A DNA stretch of 64,000 nucleotides from an uncultured Metabacillus sp. Its GTDB lineage: Bacteria > Bacillota > Bacilli > Bacillales > Bacillaceae. Below the pieces are notes generated by a model. It was not told the DNA's origin, did not search any database, and saw only the letters and a list, made by a program, of their open reading frames with translations. Shown one piece after another: positions 10,368 to 18,725 of the stretch (position 1 is its first letter; each line of letters begins with the position of its first letter). The stretch lies in NCBI RefSeq assembly GCF_947503125.1, contig NZ_CANNCR010000018.1, forward strand, positions 1 to 64,000. The letters are read 5' to 3'. The translations under genes and the position numbers were made by a program.

Positions 10368-11681
10368 TTATACCAGTTCTCTGCTTTGAACCTTCCGAGA
10401 CCAAGCAACAACAGGTATCAGCAACAGGGAAAGAATCGCTCCAGAAAGAGATAGTACCGCATAACTGGAATGAGCGACGACCATTCCTGATAACGCTCCG
10501 CCGGAGGCACCTGATAGTGCAAGCAAGACATCAACCGACCCTTGAGTTTTTGCACGAATAGATGGATGTGTTGCATCGACAATGAGAGCCGTTCCGCTAA
10601 TTAAGCCAAAATTCCAGCCAGCGCCAAGCAGTACTAGTGCACAGATAAGTAGTATCATTGAGTCTCCTGGAGCAAAAGCTGCCAGTATACCAGAGGCCAG
10701 AAGCGTAGAACCAGATGCAACTGCCATCGCAGTACGGCCGACTTTATCTACTAATAGGCCTGTAACAAGGGAAGGAAAGTACATGGCACCTATATGAAAG
10801 CCTATAACCAATCCCACTTCTCTCAAACCATGGCCATGGTGTCCCATGTGTATCGGTGTCATTGTCATAATAGCAGCCATGACAAATTGTGTTAAAACCA
10901 TAACTGCAGCGCCGACTACAATTCCTCTTTTGCTTATTGGAGAGCTATTCGAATTTGGTTTTTCCTGCACTGTACTGTTTTCCTCTTGGGCATTTGCAAT
11001 GGCTGTAGATACAATCAATGGATCTGGACGAAGGAATAGGAGGAGAACCAATCCTGCAAGAATAAAAGCAGCCGCCCCTAAGATAAAGGGACCAGCCAAA
11101 GTTGGAATCCCAATAGAATCTGCAAATCCACCCATAACACCCACCAAGTTAGGACCCGCTACTGCACCGAAGGTAGTCGAAACCATAGCCATGCTTACAG
11201 CAGTTGCCCGTTGTTTAACTGTCGCCAGGTCTGTACCCGCGTATCGTGCTTGCAGATTTGAGGCGGTACCAGCTCCATAAAAAAGCAGAGAAGCAAATAA
11301 AAGAAAGACGCTGTTGATTAAGGCGGCGATTATTACGCCGATCGCACCAAGTCCGCCAGTAAGAAAACCTGCTGCAAGTCCTGCTCTGCGCCCGAAACGC
11401 TGAGAAAGCCTGCCTACAAGCAGTGCGGCCCCTGCAGAGCCTAAAGTAAGTAAGGCAACAGGAATCCCTGCTGCACTTTCAGTCCCCAGCATCTCTTGTG
11501 CAAGTAGTGCGCCTACCGTGATACCTGCTGCAAGTCCTGCCCCTCCAAAGATTTGTGACAGGATCACAATTTTTAACGTTCTTTTATAAAGCTGTTTTTG
11601 CTTTTCAGGTGAATCAATATAATCTTGAAGCCAAGCATACTGCTGTTTTACCCCTTTTGTAACTACTGTTTCAGTTATCAT
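10368..11681 (-). CDS. MFS transporter, probable drug/metabolite efflux
   Basis: Twelve-helix major-facilitator protein of 437 residues with a roughly 40-residue cytosolic N-terminus and a central loop (about 225-255) rich in Asn, Ser and Gln. The helix 2-3 loop motif reads GRLSQRFGRRAGL, and the conserved TPIHMGHHGHGL segment lies at the start of the second half. Substrate unknown; the lack of sugar or acid pathway neighbours favours efflux. The start is ATG 11681, nine bases after GAGGAA; the upstream GTG 11690 directly abuts that ribosome site. Confidence 0.85.
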   Translation of the reverse strand: MITETVVTKGVKQQYAWLQDYIDSPEKQKQLYKRTLKIVILSQIFGGAGLAAGITVGALLAQEMLGTESAAGIPVALLTLGSAGAALLVGRLSQRFGRRAGLAAGFLTGGLGAIGVIIAALINSVFLLFASLLFYGAGTASNLQARYAGTDLATVKQRATAVSMAMVSTTFGAVAGPNLVGVMGGFADSIGIPTLAGPFILGAAAFILAGLVLLLFLRPDPLIVSTAIANAQEENSTVQEKPNSNSSPISKRGIVVGAAVMVLTQFVMAAIMTMTPIHMGHHGHGLREVGLVIGFHIGAMYFPSLVTGLLVDKVGRTAMAVASGSTLLASGILAAFAPGDSMILLICALVLLGAGWNFGLISGTALIVDATHPSIRAKTQGSVDVLLALSGASGGALSGMVVAHSSYAVLSLSGAILSLLLIPVVAWSRKVQSRELV

Positions 11682-11790
11682 AAATGGCACTTCCTCATAA
11701 AATAATTTTTTTGATTTTACATGCTTTCCTACCTATCTTCTACTAGAATATTACTGTTTCGGGCAGCTATAGACCTATAATTAAGAAGAA

Positions 11791-11821
11791 GCTCATGATT
11801 GTCAACGACATGATCATGAGC
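11791..11821 (-). terminator. Terminator after the metallo-hydrolase gene
   Basis: Inverted repeat GCTCATGA / TCATGAGC with further internal pairing (GTC/GAC). It is followed on the minus strand by a T-rich stretch. Confidence 0.65.
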
Positions 11822-11895
11822 CCCTTGTTATTTCAAATGCGTAGGTAAATAAACATAAAAACCTTTCACACTATCAAATTCTTTTTTTTCTCTAT

Positions 11896-12657
11896 TTAAA
11901 ATGAGTATGATTCTCCGTCCTCTGGTACTAACACATTTGAAGAGATTCCTTTTTCCTCAATGAAGCTTTTTAATTCTTCTCGTGATAATGTCCAATGGTT
12001 GACAGCTTCCATATGGACAGAAATGATTTTGGCATTAGGAGCGGCTTTATGAACTTCATAGATGTCATCTTTCCCCATTACTAAGGATCCGCCTTGTAGG
12101 AATTGATTATCACCGCCATTTACAACAATGATTTCTGGTTTATGTGTATTGATCTCTTCTCGAACTCCATCATACCACACTGTATCTCCAGCCACATATA
12201 ACGTTTTTTCATTTAGGTGTTTGAAGACAACACCGCACACTATACCAGCAAGTTTTAAGATTTCTCCTCTTCCGTGTTCACCTTTTGTTTTCACTAATTG
12301 GATCCCTTCAAAGACTGTATCTTCTTGCAGCACCTCTACATGTAGAAACCCAGCGTTTCTTACTTCTTTCGCATCTTCATCATTTTGGACAAACATTTTG
12401 ATCTCCTTTGGCAATACTTCCTTGGCAGCATCATCAAAGTGGTCTAAATGCAGATGAGTGACAATGACAGCATCAACATTTTTTATAATGTCGTCAATAG
12501 ATGTTGGTAAGCTAACTAAAGGGTTATGTTGATCTTGTCTTACTGAATTAGGAAAAGGTGGGTAAGTTCCCTTATCTGCTAAAAATGGATCGATTAGAAA
12601 CTTTTTGCCTTTATATTCAACAACGATGGTTGCATTTCGAATATGTGTAATCTTCAT
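11896..12657 (-). CDS. Metallo-beta-lactamase-fold hydrolase, UlaG-like
   Basis: Metal-dependent hydrolase of 253 residues. The metal-binding signature is HLHLDHFDD (about residue 69), followed by a conserved Asp in YVAGDTVWYDG and a later His (SVHMEAVNHW). The compact architecture resembles UlaG/YtkL-type hydrolases of unknown substrate. It is divergent from the Lrp-type regulator across about 117 bases containing an inverted repeat, so that regulator probably controlled it. Confidence 0.85.
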   Translation of the reverse strand: MKITHIRNATIVVEYKGKKFLIDPFLADKGTYPPFPNSVRQDQHNPLVSLPTSIDDIIKNVDAVIVTHLHLDHFDDAAKEVLPKEIKMFVQNDEDAKEVRNAGFLHVEVLQEDTVFEGIQLVKTKGEHGRGEILKLAGIVCGVVFKHLNEKTLYVAGDTVWYDGVREEINTHKPEIIVVNGGDNQFLQGGSLVMGKDDIYEVHKAAPNAKIISVHMEAVNHWTLSREELKSFIEEKGISSNVLVPEDGESYSF

Positions 12658-12686
12658 TTTTACAACTCCTTTTCTTTCATTTGCGT

Positions 12687-12700
12687 ATAGTTTATACTAT
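12687..12700. promoter_or_regulatory. Inverted repeat in the metallo-hydrolase/Lrp divergent promoter
   Basis: ATAGT-TTAT-ACTAT inverted repeat midway between the two divergent starts. It is a plausible operator for the adjacent Lrp/AsnC-type regulator, inferred only from position and symmetry. Confidence 0.4.
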
Positions 12701-12774
12701 GTCCGAATACCATTTACATAGATAAAATCAAGTCTTTTGGCCGTTTCGCTTGATTAATGAAAGGAGTTGACTAA

Positions 12775-13183
12775 ATGTTAGATAACACAGATATGCGGAT
12801 CTTGGATGAGTTATCCAAAAACAGTCGGATTACGATGAAAGAATTAGGTGAGAAAGTCCACTTGACTGGACAAGCAGCAGCGTCCAGAGTCGCGAAATTA
12901 GAGGATAATGGAGTCATTGAGGGTTATACCATAAAAGTAAAAAGCTAAATTAGGCTGTTTTATCCATGCTTTGATTAATATCTATACAAAAAGTACCCAT
13001 CATGAACCTTATCTCTCCTTCATAAAAACACAAGAACAATTCGTCATAAACAACTATAAAATCAGTGGAGATAGTTGTTATCTTCTCGAATGCAAATTTC
13101 CATCTAATGAACGTTTGGATCAATTTTTAGTAGACTTAAACAAGCATGCAAACTATAAATTATCGATTGTTATTAATAAATAG
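12775..13183 (+). pseudogene. Lrp/AsnC-family regulator, frameshifted
   Basis: Frame one from ATG 12775 (AAGGAG at 12761-12766) encodes the AsnC-type helix-turn-helix: DMRILDELSKNSRITMKELG and GQAAASRVAKLEDNGVIEGY. It hits TAA at 12946. The effector (RAM) domain continues in the next frame as KAKLGCFIHALINIYTKS and runs to TAG 13183. The switch falls in an A5 run at 12939-12943; with four As the reading is V-K-A-K-L-G and gives an intact 135-residue regulator. A one-base insertion, real or a sequencing artefact. If real, only an isolated DNA-binding domain is made. Confidence 0.85.
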
Positions 13184-13302
13184 TGCTCCAATTAAAGATT
13201 GATGAAAATGTTAGTTGCCTTTTAACTTAGAATATCTATTTTAATATGATACATTATGATTAGAAAATAAATGTAACCTAATCAAATAAAACTGGTAACA
13301 TA

Positions 13303-13355
13303 GTCAGGACCTCTAAAAACAACTTGATATTGTTTTTAGAGGTCCTGACTTTTTT
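13303..13355. terminator. Strong terminator, probably bidirectional
   Basis: Perfect 20-bp stem beginning GTCAGGACCTCTAAAAACAA, with its mirror ending GAGGTCCTGAC followed by TTTTTT. It lies between the convergent Lrp-type and AraC genes. Confidence 0.92.
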
Positions 13356-13383
13356 GCATTGCTAAAAATGTAAGCTTATTCTT

Positions 13384-14217
13384 CTAAAATGTAATATTAC
13401 GAAACTTATTTGGAGGCAGACCATTTGCTTTTTTAAAAGAATTAATAAAATGTGTTTCGCTTTGAAATCCACAGGTGAATGCAATGCTTTTAATTGAAGA
13501 GTCGGTATTTTGCAATAAATGTTTGGCATGATTTAATCGGTGCCGAATTATGTATTGAATTGGTGTTACATTAGTAGATTTTTTAAATAGTCTTAAGAAG
13601 TAATATGGACTTAAATTGACATGTGATGAAATATCCTCCAAAGTAAGTTCTTTACTAAAATTGGCTTCAATAAAAGAAATGGCTTTCGTCACAACAGTAT
13701 TCATTTGATCTTGCTGCTTGAAGGCAATTTTGTTTAATTCGTAAAGAGTCTTACTGATTAAAATAGATATATGTTCTTCGTCATTCTGTTTTTTTTCTGC
13801 GTTTTCAAGAAGCTGGCTCAAAAGTATTTTTAGGTTGTTTTGAATAGTGGGGAAAACACACCCATGCTTTGAAAAAATCTGATCGAAATAGGCACGGCTG
13901 GCATTTCCTGCAAAGTGAACCCATTTAAACGTACTATTTCCTTCTGAGTAATAGATATGAGGTTTATAGCAGTTAAGAAAAATAAATTCGCCTTTTGTGG
14001 CGCAATACTCCTTGTTTTCAAACTTCACAATCATTTTTCCGTCTTCTACATATAGAAATAAAAAACTGTTCCAGTTGTTACGATTTACATGATAATCACT
14101 ATTTGTATAAAAGGTTCCGCTATAAATTAAATGGTATAAGGCCTTATACGCGAAGTCGCTTGGTTGATAAAAGCGCATTTCTGAATGAGGTAAAATACCT
14201 TTTTCGTTCATTTTCAA
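13384..14217 (-). CDS. AraC-family regulator of the adjacent sugar cluster
   Basis: The N-terminal cupin-type sugar-sensing domain (about 1-165) contains HIYYSEGNSTFKWVHF. The C-terminal double helix-turn-helix (about 175-277) contains LEDISSHVNLSPYYFLRLFK and then ATCGFQSETHFINSFKK-like motifs ending NKFRNI. It is divergent from the Gfo/Idh dehydrogenase gene at 14362 and is the obvious candidate activator of that cluster. The preferred start is TTG 14217, five to six bases after AGAGGTG. GTG 14226 overlaps the ribosome site and ATG 14211 is the alternative. Confidence 0.88.
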   Translation of the reverse strand: MKMNEKGILPHSEMRFYQPSDFAYKALYHLIYSGTFYTNSDYHVNRNNWNSFLFLYVEDGKMIVKFENKEYCATKGEFIFLNCYKPHIYYSEGNSTFKWVHFAGNASRAYFDQIFSKHGCVFPTIQNNLKILLSQLLENAEKKQNDEEHISILISKTLYELNKIAFKQQDQMNTVVTKAISFIEANFSKELTLEDISSHVNLSPYYFLRLFKKSTNVTPIQYIIRHRLNHAKHLLQNTDSSIKSIAFTCGFQSETHFINSFKKANGLPPNKFRNITF

Positions 14218-14300
14218 AGCTATCACCTCTTTTATTTCCGTTCATGCTATGTTTGGTTGGAAAGAGCAATTATTTACAATATAACAGCAAGAATCACTGA

Positions 14301-14314
14301 TGACAACGTTTTCT
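14301..14314 (+). promoter_or_regulatory. Catabolite-responsive element (cre)
   Basis: TGACAACGTTTTCT fits the CcpA consensus TGWNANCGNTNWCW at every fixed position. It lies just upstream of a TATAGT-like -10 and 48 bases before the dehydrogenase start, consistent with glucose repression of the sugar cluster. Confidence 0.7.
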
Positions 14315-14361
14315 TTAATCTATAGTATTAAATTAAACTTTTAATAGGGGGAATAAAAAAG

Positions 14362-15513
14362 ATGGATGTACGAATTGGTTTGGTAGGAGCAGGTTGGATG
14401 GGAAAAGCCCATGTTTCATCATTTCATCAAGCGGCAATGGTTTTTGGAAGCCGTAATGGAAAGCCGGTCTTTGAAATCATTGCAGATGTCAATATAGAGG
14501 TTGTTGAAAAGGCAAAAAATACTCTAGGTTTCAAGCGATCAACGACAAATTGGCTCGATGTTGTAACAGATCCCCATGTAGATATCGTTGATATTGCCAC
14601 ACCGAATGCCTTTCATTATGAAGTTGCGAAGGCTGCGTTAGAAAATGGGAAACATGTGTATTGCGAAAAACCTTTAACGCTTACGTTTGAACAATCATAT
14701 GAATTGGCGGAGCTGGCGAAAAAGAAAGGCGTAGTCAACTATGTCGGCTATAATAATGTCGTTAATCCAGCATCAGCCTACATTAAAGGGTTAATTGATT
14801 CCGGGAAACTGGGAGAAATCATTCGATTTAATGGCACCTATGATCAAGATAGCTTGCTTAACCCTGAAATTCCACTATCATGGCGCCATATCAACAAATA
14901 TTCAGGATCAGGTGCATTAGGGGATCTTGGTTCCCATTTACTAAGTTTGTCACAGTGTTTAATGGGAGATATAAAATCTGTTCAATCTACATCAAAAACA
15001 TTTATTAAAACTAGACCAAAAACAAATGGGTCACTTGAACATGGAACGGTTGAAAATGAAGACGTTTTACTGTCAATCGCTCAGTATGATAGCGGAGCAA
15101 TAGGTACCATATCTTGCAGTCGGGTTTCCGCTGGAAGAAAGAACTATTTAACCTATGAGATTCAGGGTACAAAAGGAAGTGTGTATTATTCACTTGAGGA
15201 TATGAATGAGGTTCACGTCTATTTTACCTCTGATGATCCTTTTGATAGAGGATTTAGAAGGGTGTTTTTAAACGAAGGGCATGAAGGCTACAGTGCTTTT
15301 CAGCCGGCTGCTGGAATTGCAATTGGTTATAACGATATGAAGGTGATAGAAGCACACAAATTGTTGAAAGCTGTTACTCAAGGTGCTGCTTATACATGTG
15401 ATTTTGCTTTTGCAGCAAAAGTTGATGCAACAGTGAAAGCGTTGCTAGAGTCAGCTAAGAGCAATATTTGGGTTAATGTGAAGACTGAAGGAGGAGTTAA
15501 CGTTGGCAATTAA
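14362..15513 (+). CDS. Gfo/Idh/MocA-family sugar dehydrogenase, levoglucosan-dehydrogenase-like
   Basis: NAD(P)-dependent sugar oxidoreductase of 383 residues. The Rossmann motif is LVGAGWMGKAH (residues 7-17), the family lysine is in CEKPL (about 99), and the C-terminal domain contains GSGALGDLGSHLL with the catalytic-region Asp/His. Length and the segments SWRHINKYSGSGALGD, YEIQGTKGSVYY and IGYNDMKVIEAH resemble bacterial levoglucosan dehydrogenase (C3 oxidation of 1,6-anhydroglucose) more than inositol 2-dehydrogenase. It overlaps the TIM-barrel gene by 11 bases. Substrate is inferred; inositol-type or other C3-oxidised sugars remain possible. Confidence 0.82.
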   Translation: MDVRIGLVGAGWMGKAHVSSFHQAAMVFGSRNGKPVFEIIADVNIEVVEKAKNTLGFKRSTTNWLDVVTDPHVDIVDIATPNAFHYEVAKAALENGKHVYCEKPLTLTFEQSYELAELAKKKGVVNYVGYNNVVNPASAYIKGLIDSGKLGEIIRFNGTYDQDSLLNPEIPLSWRHINKYSGSGALGDLGSHLLSLSQCLMGDIKSVQSTSKTFIKTRPKTNGSLEHGTVENEDVLLSIAQYDSGAIGTISCSRVSAGRKNYLTYEIQGTKGSVYYSLEDMNEVHVYFTSDDPFDRGFRRVFLNEGHEGYSAFQPAAGIAIGYNDMKVIEAHKLLKAVTQGAAYTCDFAFAAKVDATVKALLESAKSNIWVNVKTEGGVNVGN

Positions 15514-16405
15514 AATTGGTACTGCCCCTGATTCCTGGGGTGTTTGGTTTCCACAAGATGAAAAGCAAATCAATTGGAAGACATGCCTTGATGAAATGGC
15601 GCAAGCTGGCTATGAAGGGATCGAATTAGGGCCATGGGGGTATTTGCCTAATGATTATAAGACGTTAAAACATGAATTAGATTCGCGAAACCTTCAATTA
15701 GTAGCCACGACTTTAGTAGGCGATTTGATGTCAGTTGAAAAAACAGAAAATATGATCGAGCAGCTTCATATGATGGCAGAGCTGCAAGTGCAATTTGATA
15801 CTGCTCCATATGTTGTATTAATTGATGATTGCTATACAGACTTATTTACTGGTGAGATCTTGCGACCTGTTGAGCTGAACGAACAGCAGTGGAAGCATTT
15901 TATTGAGAATGTAAATCGTATTCGAAAAGTTGCAAAGGAAGACTATGATCTTGAAGTTGTGTTTCACCCCCATGCACAAAGTCATATAGAAACAGAAGAA
16001 CAAATAGAACGCTTATTAAAAGATACAGATATCAATCTTTGCCTGGATACTGGCCATCATGCTTACTGTGATGGAGATCCAGTTGCTTTTATGAAAAAAC
16101 ACCATGATCGCATTCCTTACTTGCATATTAAAAGCTGTGATATGGAAGTGAAAAAGATGATGCAAGCAAATAACTGGTCGTTTGCAGAGGCTGTTAAGAG
16201 AGATGTCATGTGCGAACCGGAGTTAGGTGTTGTTGATATGAAAGCATTCTTTCAGGTATTGGCTGACATTCGTTATGCAGGTTGGGTAGTTGTAGAACAA
16301 GATATGTACCCGGCACCTTCTGATAAACCATATCCAATTGCTAAACGAACAAAGGAGTATTTAGATGGGGTGTTAAGTCAAACGATGAATATGAGCAAGT
16401 CATGA
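15503..16405 (+). CDS. Sugar isomerase/epimerase-type TIM barrel (IolE/LgdB-like)
   Basis: Xylose-isomerase-like TIM barrel of 300 residues. It starts with the typical IKIGTAPDSWGVWFPQDEKQ and GYEGIELGPWGYLP, and has metal ligands in VVFHPHAQSHIE, CLDTGHHAYC and YLHIKS. Enzymes of this group act on keto-sugars or keto-inositols by dehydration, beta-elimination or epimerisation. Next to a levoglucosan-dehydrogenase-like gene it could perform the elimination step on the 3-keto sugar. TTG 15503 follows GGAGGAG and overlaps the upstream gene, indicating coupled translation. Confidence 0.82.
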   Translation: MAIKIGTAPDSWGVWFPQDEKQINWKTCLDEMAQAGYEGIELGPWGYLPNDYKTLKHELDSRNLQLVATTLVGDLMSVEKTENMIEQLHMMAELQVQFDTAPYVVLIDDCYTDLFTGEILRPVELNEQQWKHFIENVNRIRKVAKEDYDLEVVFHPHAQSHIETEEQIERLLKDTDINLCLDTGHHAYCDGDPVAFMKKHHDRIPYLHIKSCDMEVKKMMQANNWSFAEAVKRDVMCEPELGVVDMKAFFQVLADIRYAGWVVVEQDMYPAPSDKPYPIAKRTKEYLDGVLSQTMNMSKS

Positions 16406-16506
16406 AGATTAGTTGTTAAAAAACCGGTTATTTTTTAAGCTGGATTTGATAACTTAATTTTATTGCCAATCCTTTTCTCACATTCATTTTAGTGAAAAGC
16501 CACATT

Positions 16507-16567
16507 CGAATTTATGCGGTGTATTGTATAGTTTGGACAATCATGATGTATACACTGCATAAATTCG
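16507..16567. repeat. Long inverted repeat upstream of the sugar transporter
   Basis: The arms CGAATTTATGCGGTGTA (16507-16523) and TACACTGCATAAATTCG (16551-16567) pair with one mismatch around a 27-base loop and no T run. It could be an attenuator, a processing hairpin or an operator for the downstream transporter gene. Confidence 0.5.
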
Positions 16568-16643
16568 CTTCTAACCAAAAAGAACATTCTAGAAAAGAAA
16601 AAGGCAGATGAATAATCGAATAACCTAGAGAGGGGTTGTAGTT

Positions 16644-18110
16644 TTGAAAGCGTATTCAAACGAAGAAGAAAATCAATCCTCAAGAAAATATTTAATGTTA
16701 GTGGTAACCATCGCCACTTTTGGCGGATTATTATTTGGGTATGATACAGGTGTCATAAATGGAGCATTGCCATATATGTCGCAGCCGGGGCAACTTGACT
16801 TAAGCCCGCTGGGAGAAGGTTTTGTAGCGAGCTCTTTATTATTAGGGGCAGCATTCGGTGCATTATTCGTTGGCAGATTATCAGACTTTCAAGGAAGGCG
16901 TAAAACAATCTTACAACTATCGGTTGTATTTATCATAGCAACAATTGGTTGCAGCTTAGCCCCGAATTTTATAACAATGATTATAAGCAGATTTATTTTA
17001 GGGGTAGCAGTCGGTGGAGCGTCTGTTACAGTTCCAACATTTTTAGCAGAAATGGCACCTGCAGAAAAAAGAGGGAGACTCGTAACCCAAAATGAATTAA
17101 TGATTGTGACAGGGCAATTTTTGGCTTTTCTGTTTAACGCATTTCTTGGAAATATGTTTGGAGACACAAGCCATATTTGGCGTTATATGTTATTTATTGC
17201 AGCTATTCCGGCAGTGGTATTAGGAGTCGGCATGTTATTTATTGCAGCTATTCCGGCAGTGGTATTAGGAGTCGGCATGTTGTTTATGCCTGAAAGTCCA
17301 AGATGGCTTGCGGCAAAAGGAAGAGACCGTGACGCATTGGATGTGTTTAAAAAGGTGAGGGAGACAAAACAGGCCTCTGCTGAATTAGAAGAAGTCAAAA
17401 AGACGATTTTACTAGAATCCAAACAAACACAGGCTTCGTTAAAAGATTTAAATATAAAATGGATTCGAAACATTGTATTGCTCGGAATTGGAATTGGCGC
17501 GATTTCTCAATTAACAGGCGTGAATTCTATTATGTATTATGGAACGCAAATTTTACAAAATTCTGGTTTCGAGACAGAAGTAGCTTTAATTGCCAATATT
17601 GCAAATGGAGTGATATCTGTATTGGCATGTTTGGTAGGACTTTATCTGTTAGGGAAAGTCGGCAGACGGCCAATGTTTATTACCGGCTTAGCAGGAACAA
17701 CAACGGCATTAGTGTTAATAGGCATATTTTCCATTGTGTTTGATGGTTCCGAATGGCTTCCATATCTTGTTCTTTCTATGACTGTCATGTTTTTAGCGTT
17801 TTATCAAGGATCGATTGGCCCTCTGACGTGGCTGACATTGGCTGAAATATTCCCAATGCGGTTAAGGGGCTTAGGTATGGGTGCAGCCGTTTTTTGTCTC
17901 TGGATGATGAACTTTTTTGTAGGTCTTTTCTTTCCGGTTTTAATGAATAGTGTAGGCATCTCTATGACATTTTTCATTTTTGCAGGGTTTGGTATTTTGG
18001 GTCTTGTGTTTATTATAAATTATTTACCGGAAACAAAAGGGTTGAGTTTAGAAGAAGTCGAGCGTTACTTCAGAAATGAAACCGAACCAATTCGAAAAAT
18101 AAGTGGATAA
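16644..18110 (+). CDS. Sugar porter (MFS, IolT-like) with internal duplication
   Basis: Proton-coupled sugar/inositol symporter of 488 residues with twelve helices. Sugar-porter signatures are GYDTGVINGALP, the loop GRLSDFQGRRKT, PESPRWL after helix 6, QLTGVNSIMYYG in helix 7 and PETKGLSLEE at the end. TTG 16644 follows AGAGAGGGG. An exact 45-bp tandem duplication adds a second copy of MLFIAAIPAVVLGVG inside transmembrane helix 6, making the protein about 15 residues longer than IolT-type relatives. The frame is kept but function is doubtful. It completes the cluster as the uptake gene for its substrate. Confidence 0.9.
   Translation: MKAYSNEEENQSSRKYLMLVVTIATFGGLLFGYDTGVINGALPYMSQPGQLDLSPLGEGFVASSLLLGAAFGALFVGRLSDFQGRRKTILQLSVVFIIATIGCSLAPNFITMIISRFILGVAVGGASVTVPTFLAEMAPAEKRGRLVTQNELMIVTGQFLAFLFNAFLGNMFGDTSHIWRYMLFIAAIPAVVLGVGMLFIAAIPAVVLGVGMLFMPESPRWLAAKGRDRDALDVFKKVRETKQASAELEEVKKTILLESKQTQASLKDLNIKWIRNIVLLGIGIGAISQLTGVNSIMYYGTQILQNSGFETEVALIANIANGVISVLACLVGLYLLGKVGRRPMFITGLAGTTTALVLIGIFSIVFDGSEWLPYLVLSMTVMFLAFYQGSIGPLTWLTLAEIFPMRLRGLGMGAAVFCLWMMNFFVGLFFPVLMNSVGISMTFFIFAGFGILGLVFIINYLPETKGLSLEEVERYFRNETEPIRKISG
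17187..17276 (+). repeat. Exact 45-bp tandem duplication inside the transporter gene
   Basis: Copies at 17187-17231 and 17232-17276 are identical base for base. Each encodes MLFIAAIPAVVLGVG. The following MLFMPESP resumes the normal family sequence. Confidence 0.98.
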
Positions 18111-18172
18111 TTTAACAAATACGATTAGATAGAAAAAATAAGCCATATCAATCTCGTAATATTGTTGCACAG

Positions 18173-18209
18173 GATACCAATTGGTCTATGACCGATGGTA
18201 TCTTTTTTT
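18173..18209 (+). terminator. Terminator after the sugar porter
   Basis: GATACCA...TGGTATC stem with an inner GGTC/GACC pair, followed by seven Ts. Confidence 0.9.
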
Positions 18210-18322
18210 CTTCCCAAAATGTATAACGTTTTCTATTTTTATAAAATCTTTTCCTTTTCACCAAGTTTTCACCAAACTCTACTAAACTACAACCAATGAT
18301 AACGAAAGGAGGAAAGAAAACG

Positions 18323-18724
18323 ATGAGTTTTAAAGTCAAAAAATCGCTTTTTTGGGGGACAATCATCACTCCAATGGTGTTAGGAGTCTACTTTCTATTT
18401 GGGGGGGATCGTGCGCTGGCAGGCGGCCCTCATGGACATGGTCCAGGCGGAATGGGGCCGCGAGGAGGCTTCGATGGACATCACATGATGAATGGACCTT
18501 ATCATGGAGGATTTCCTTGGTTGAGCATTTTGCTATTTTTGATCATCGGAATCGCTATTTTGCTTCTTTTAGTGAAAATGCTTAGAAAGAAAGCGAAGGC
18601 TTCTTCGATGAAACAGTTTATTGATACATCTTTCATGAGTCCACGTCAACCGATCATGAACAAAAATGAGAGCTTTTTAGATCAGTGGGAAAAAAATGTA
18701 ACAACGAAAAAGGAGAATGAGTAA
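18323..18724 (+). CDS. Membrane protein with Gly/His-rich segment, pspA operon
   Basis: 133 residues: an N-terminal hydrophobic helix (about 10-30, LFWGTIITPMVLGVYFLFGG), an external Gly/His/Pro-rich stretch (about 35-62, with HGHGPGG, GHHMMNG, YHGG), a second hydrophobic helix (about 67-85) and a basic cytosolic tail ending in charged residues. ATG 18323 follows AAAGGAGG. The stop lies one base before the PspA start, so the two are co-transcribed and probably cooperate at the membrane. The His-rich stretch could bind metal. Family not recognised. Confidence 0.75.
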   Translation: MSFKVKKSLFWGTIITPMVLGVYFLFGGDRALAGGPHGHGPGGMGPRGGFDGHHMMNGPYHGGFPWLSILLFLIIGIAILLLLVKMLRKKAKASSMKQFIDTSFMSPRQPIMNKNESFLDQWEKNVTTKKENE

Positions 18725-18725
18725 G

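Noticed and set aside
10846-11280. 144-codon plus-strand ORF antisense to the MFS gene
   Set aside because: Shadow of a transporter's codon bias; Thr/Ala/Pro-rich nonsense composition.
15503-16405. Genuine IolE of a myo-inositol operon
   Set aside because: No iolB, iolC, iolD or iolG-type neighbours; only a generic IolE-like barrel is present.
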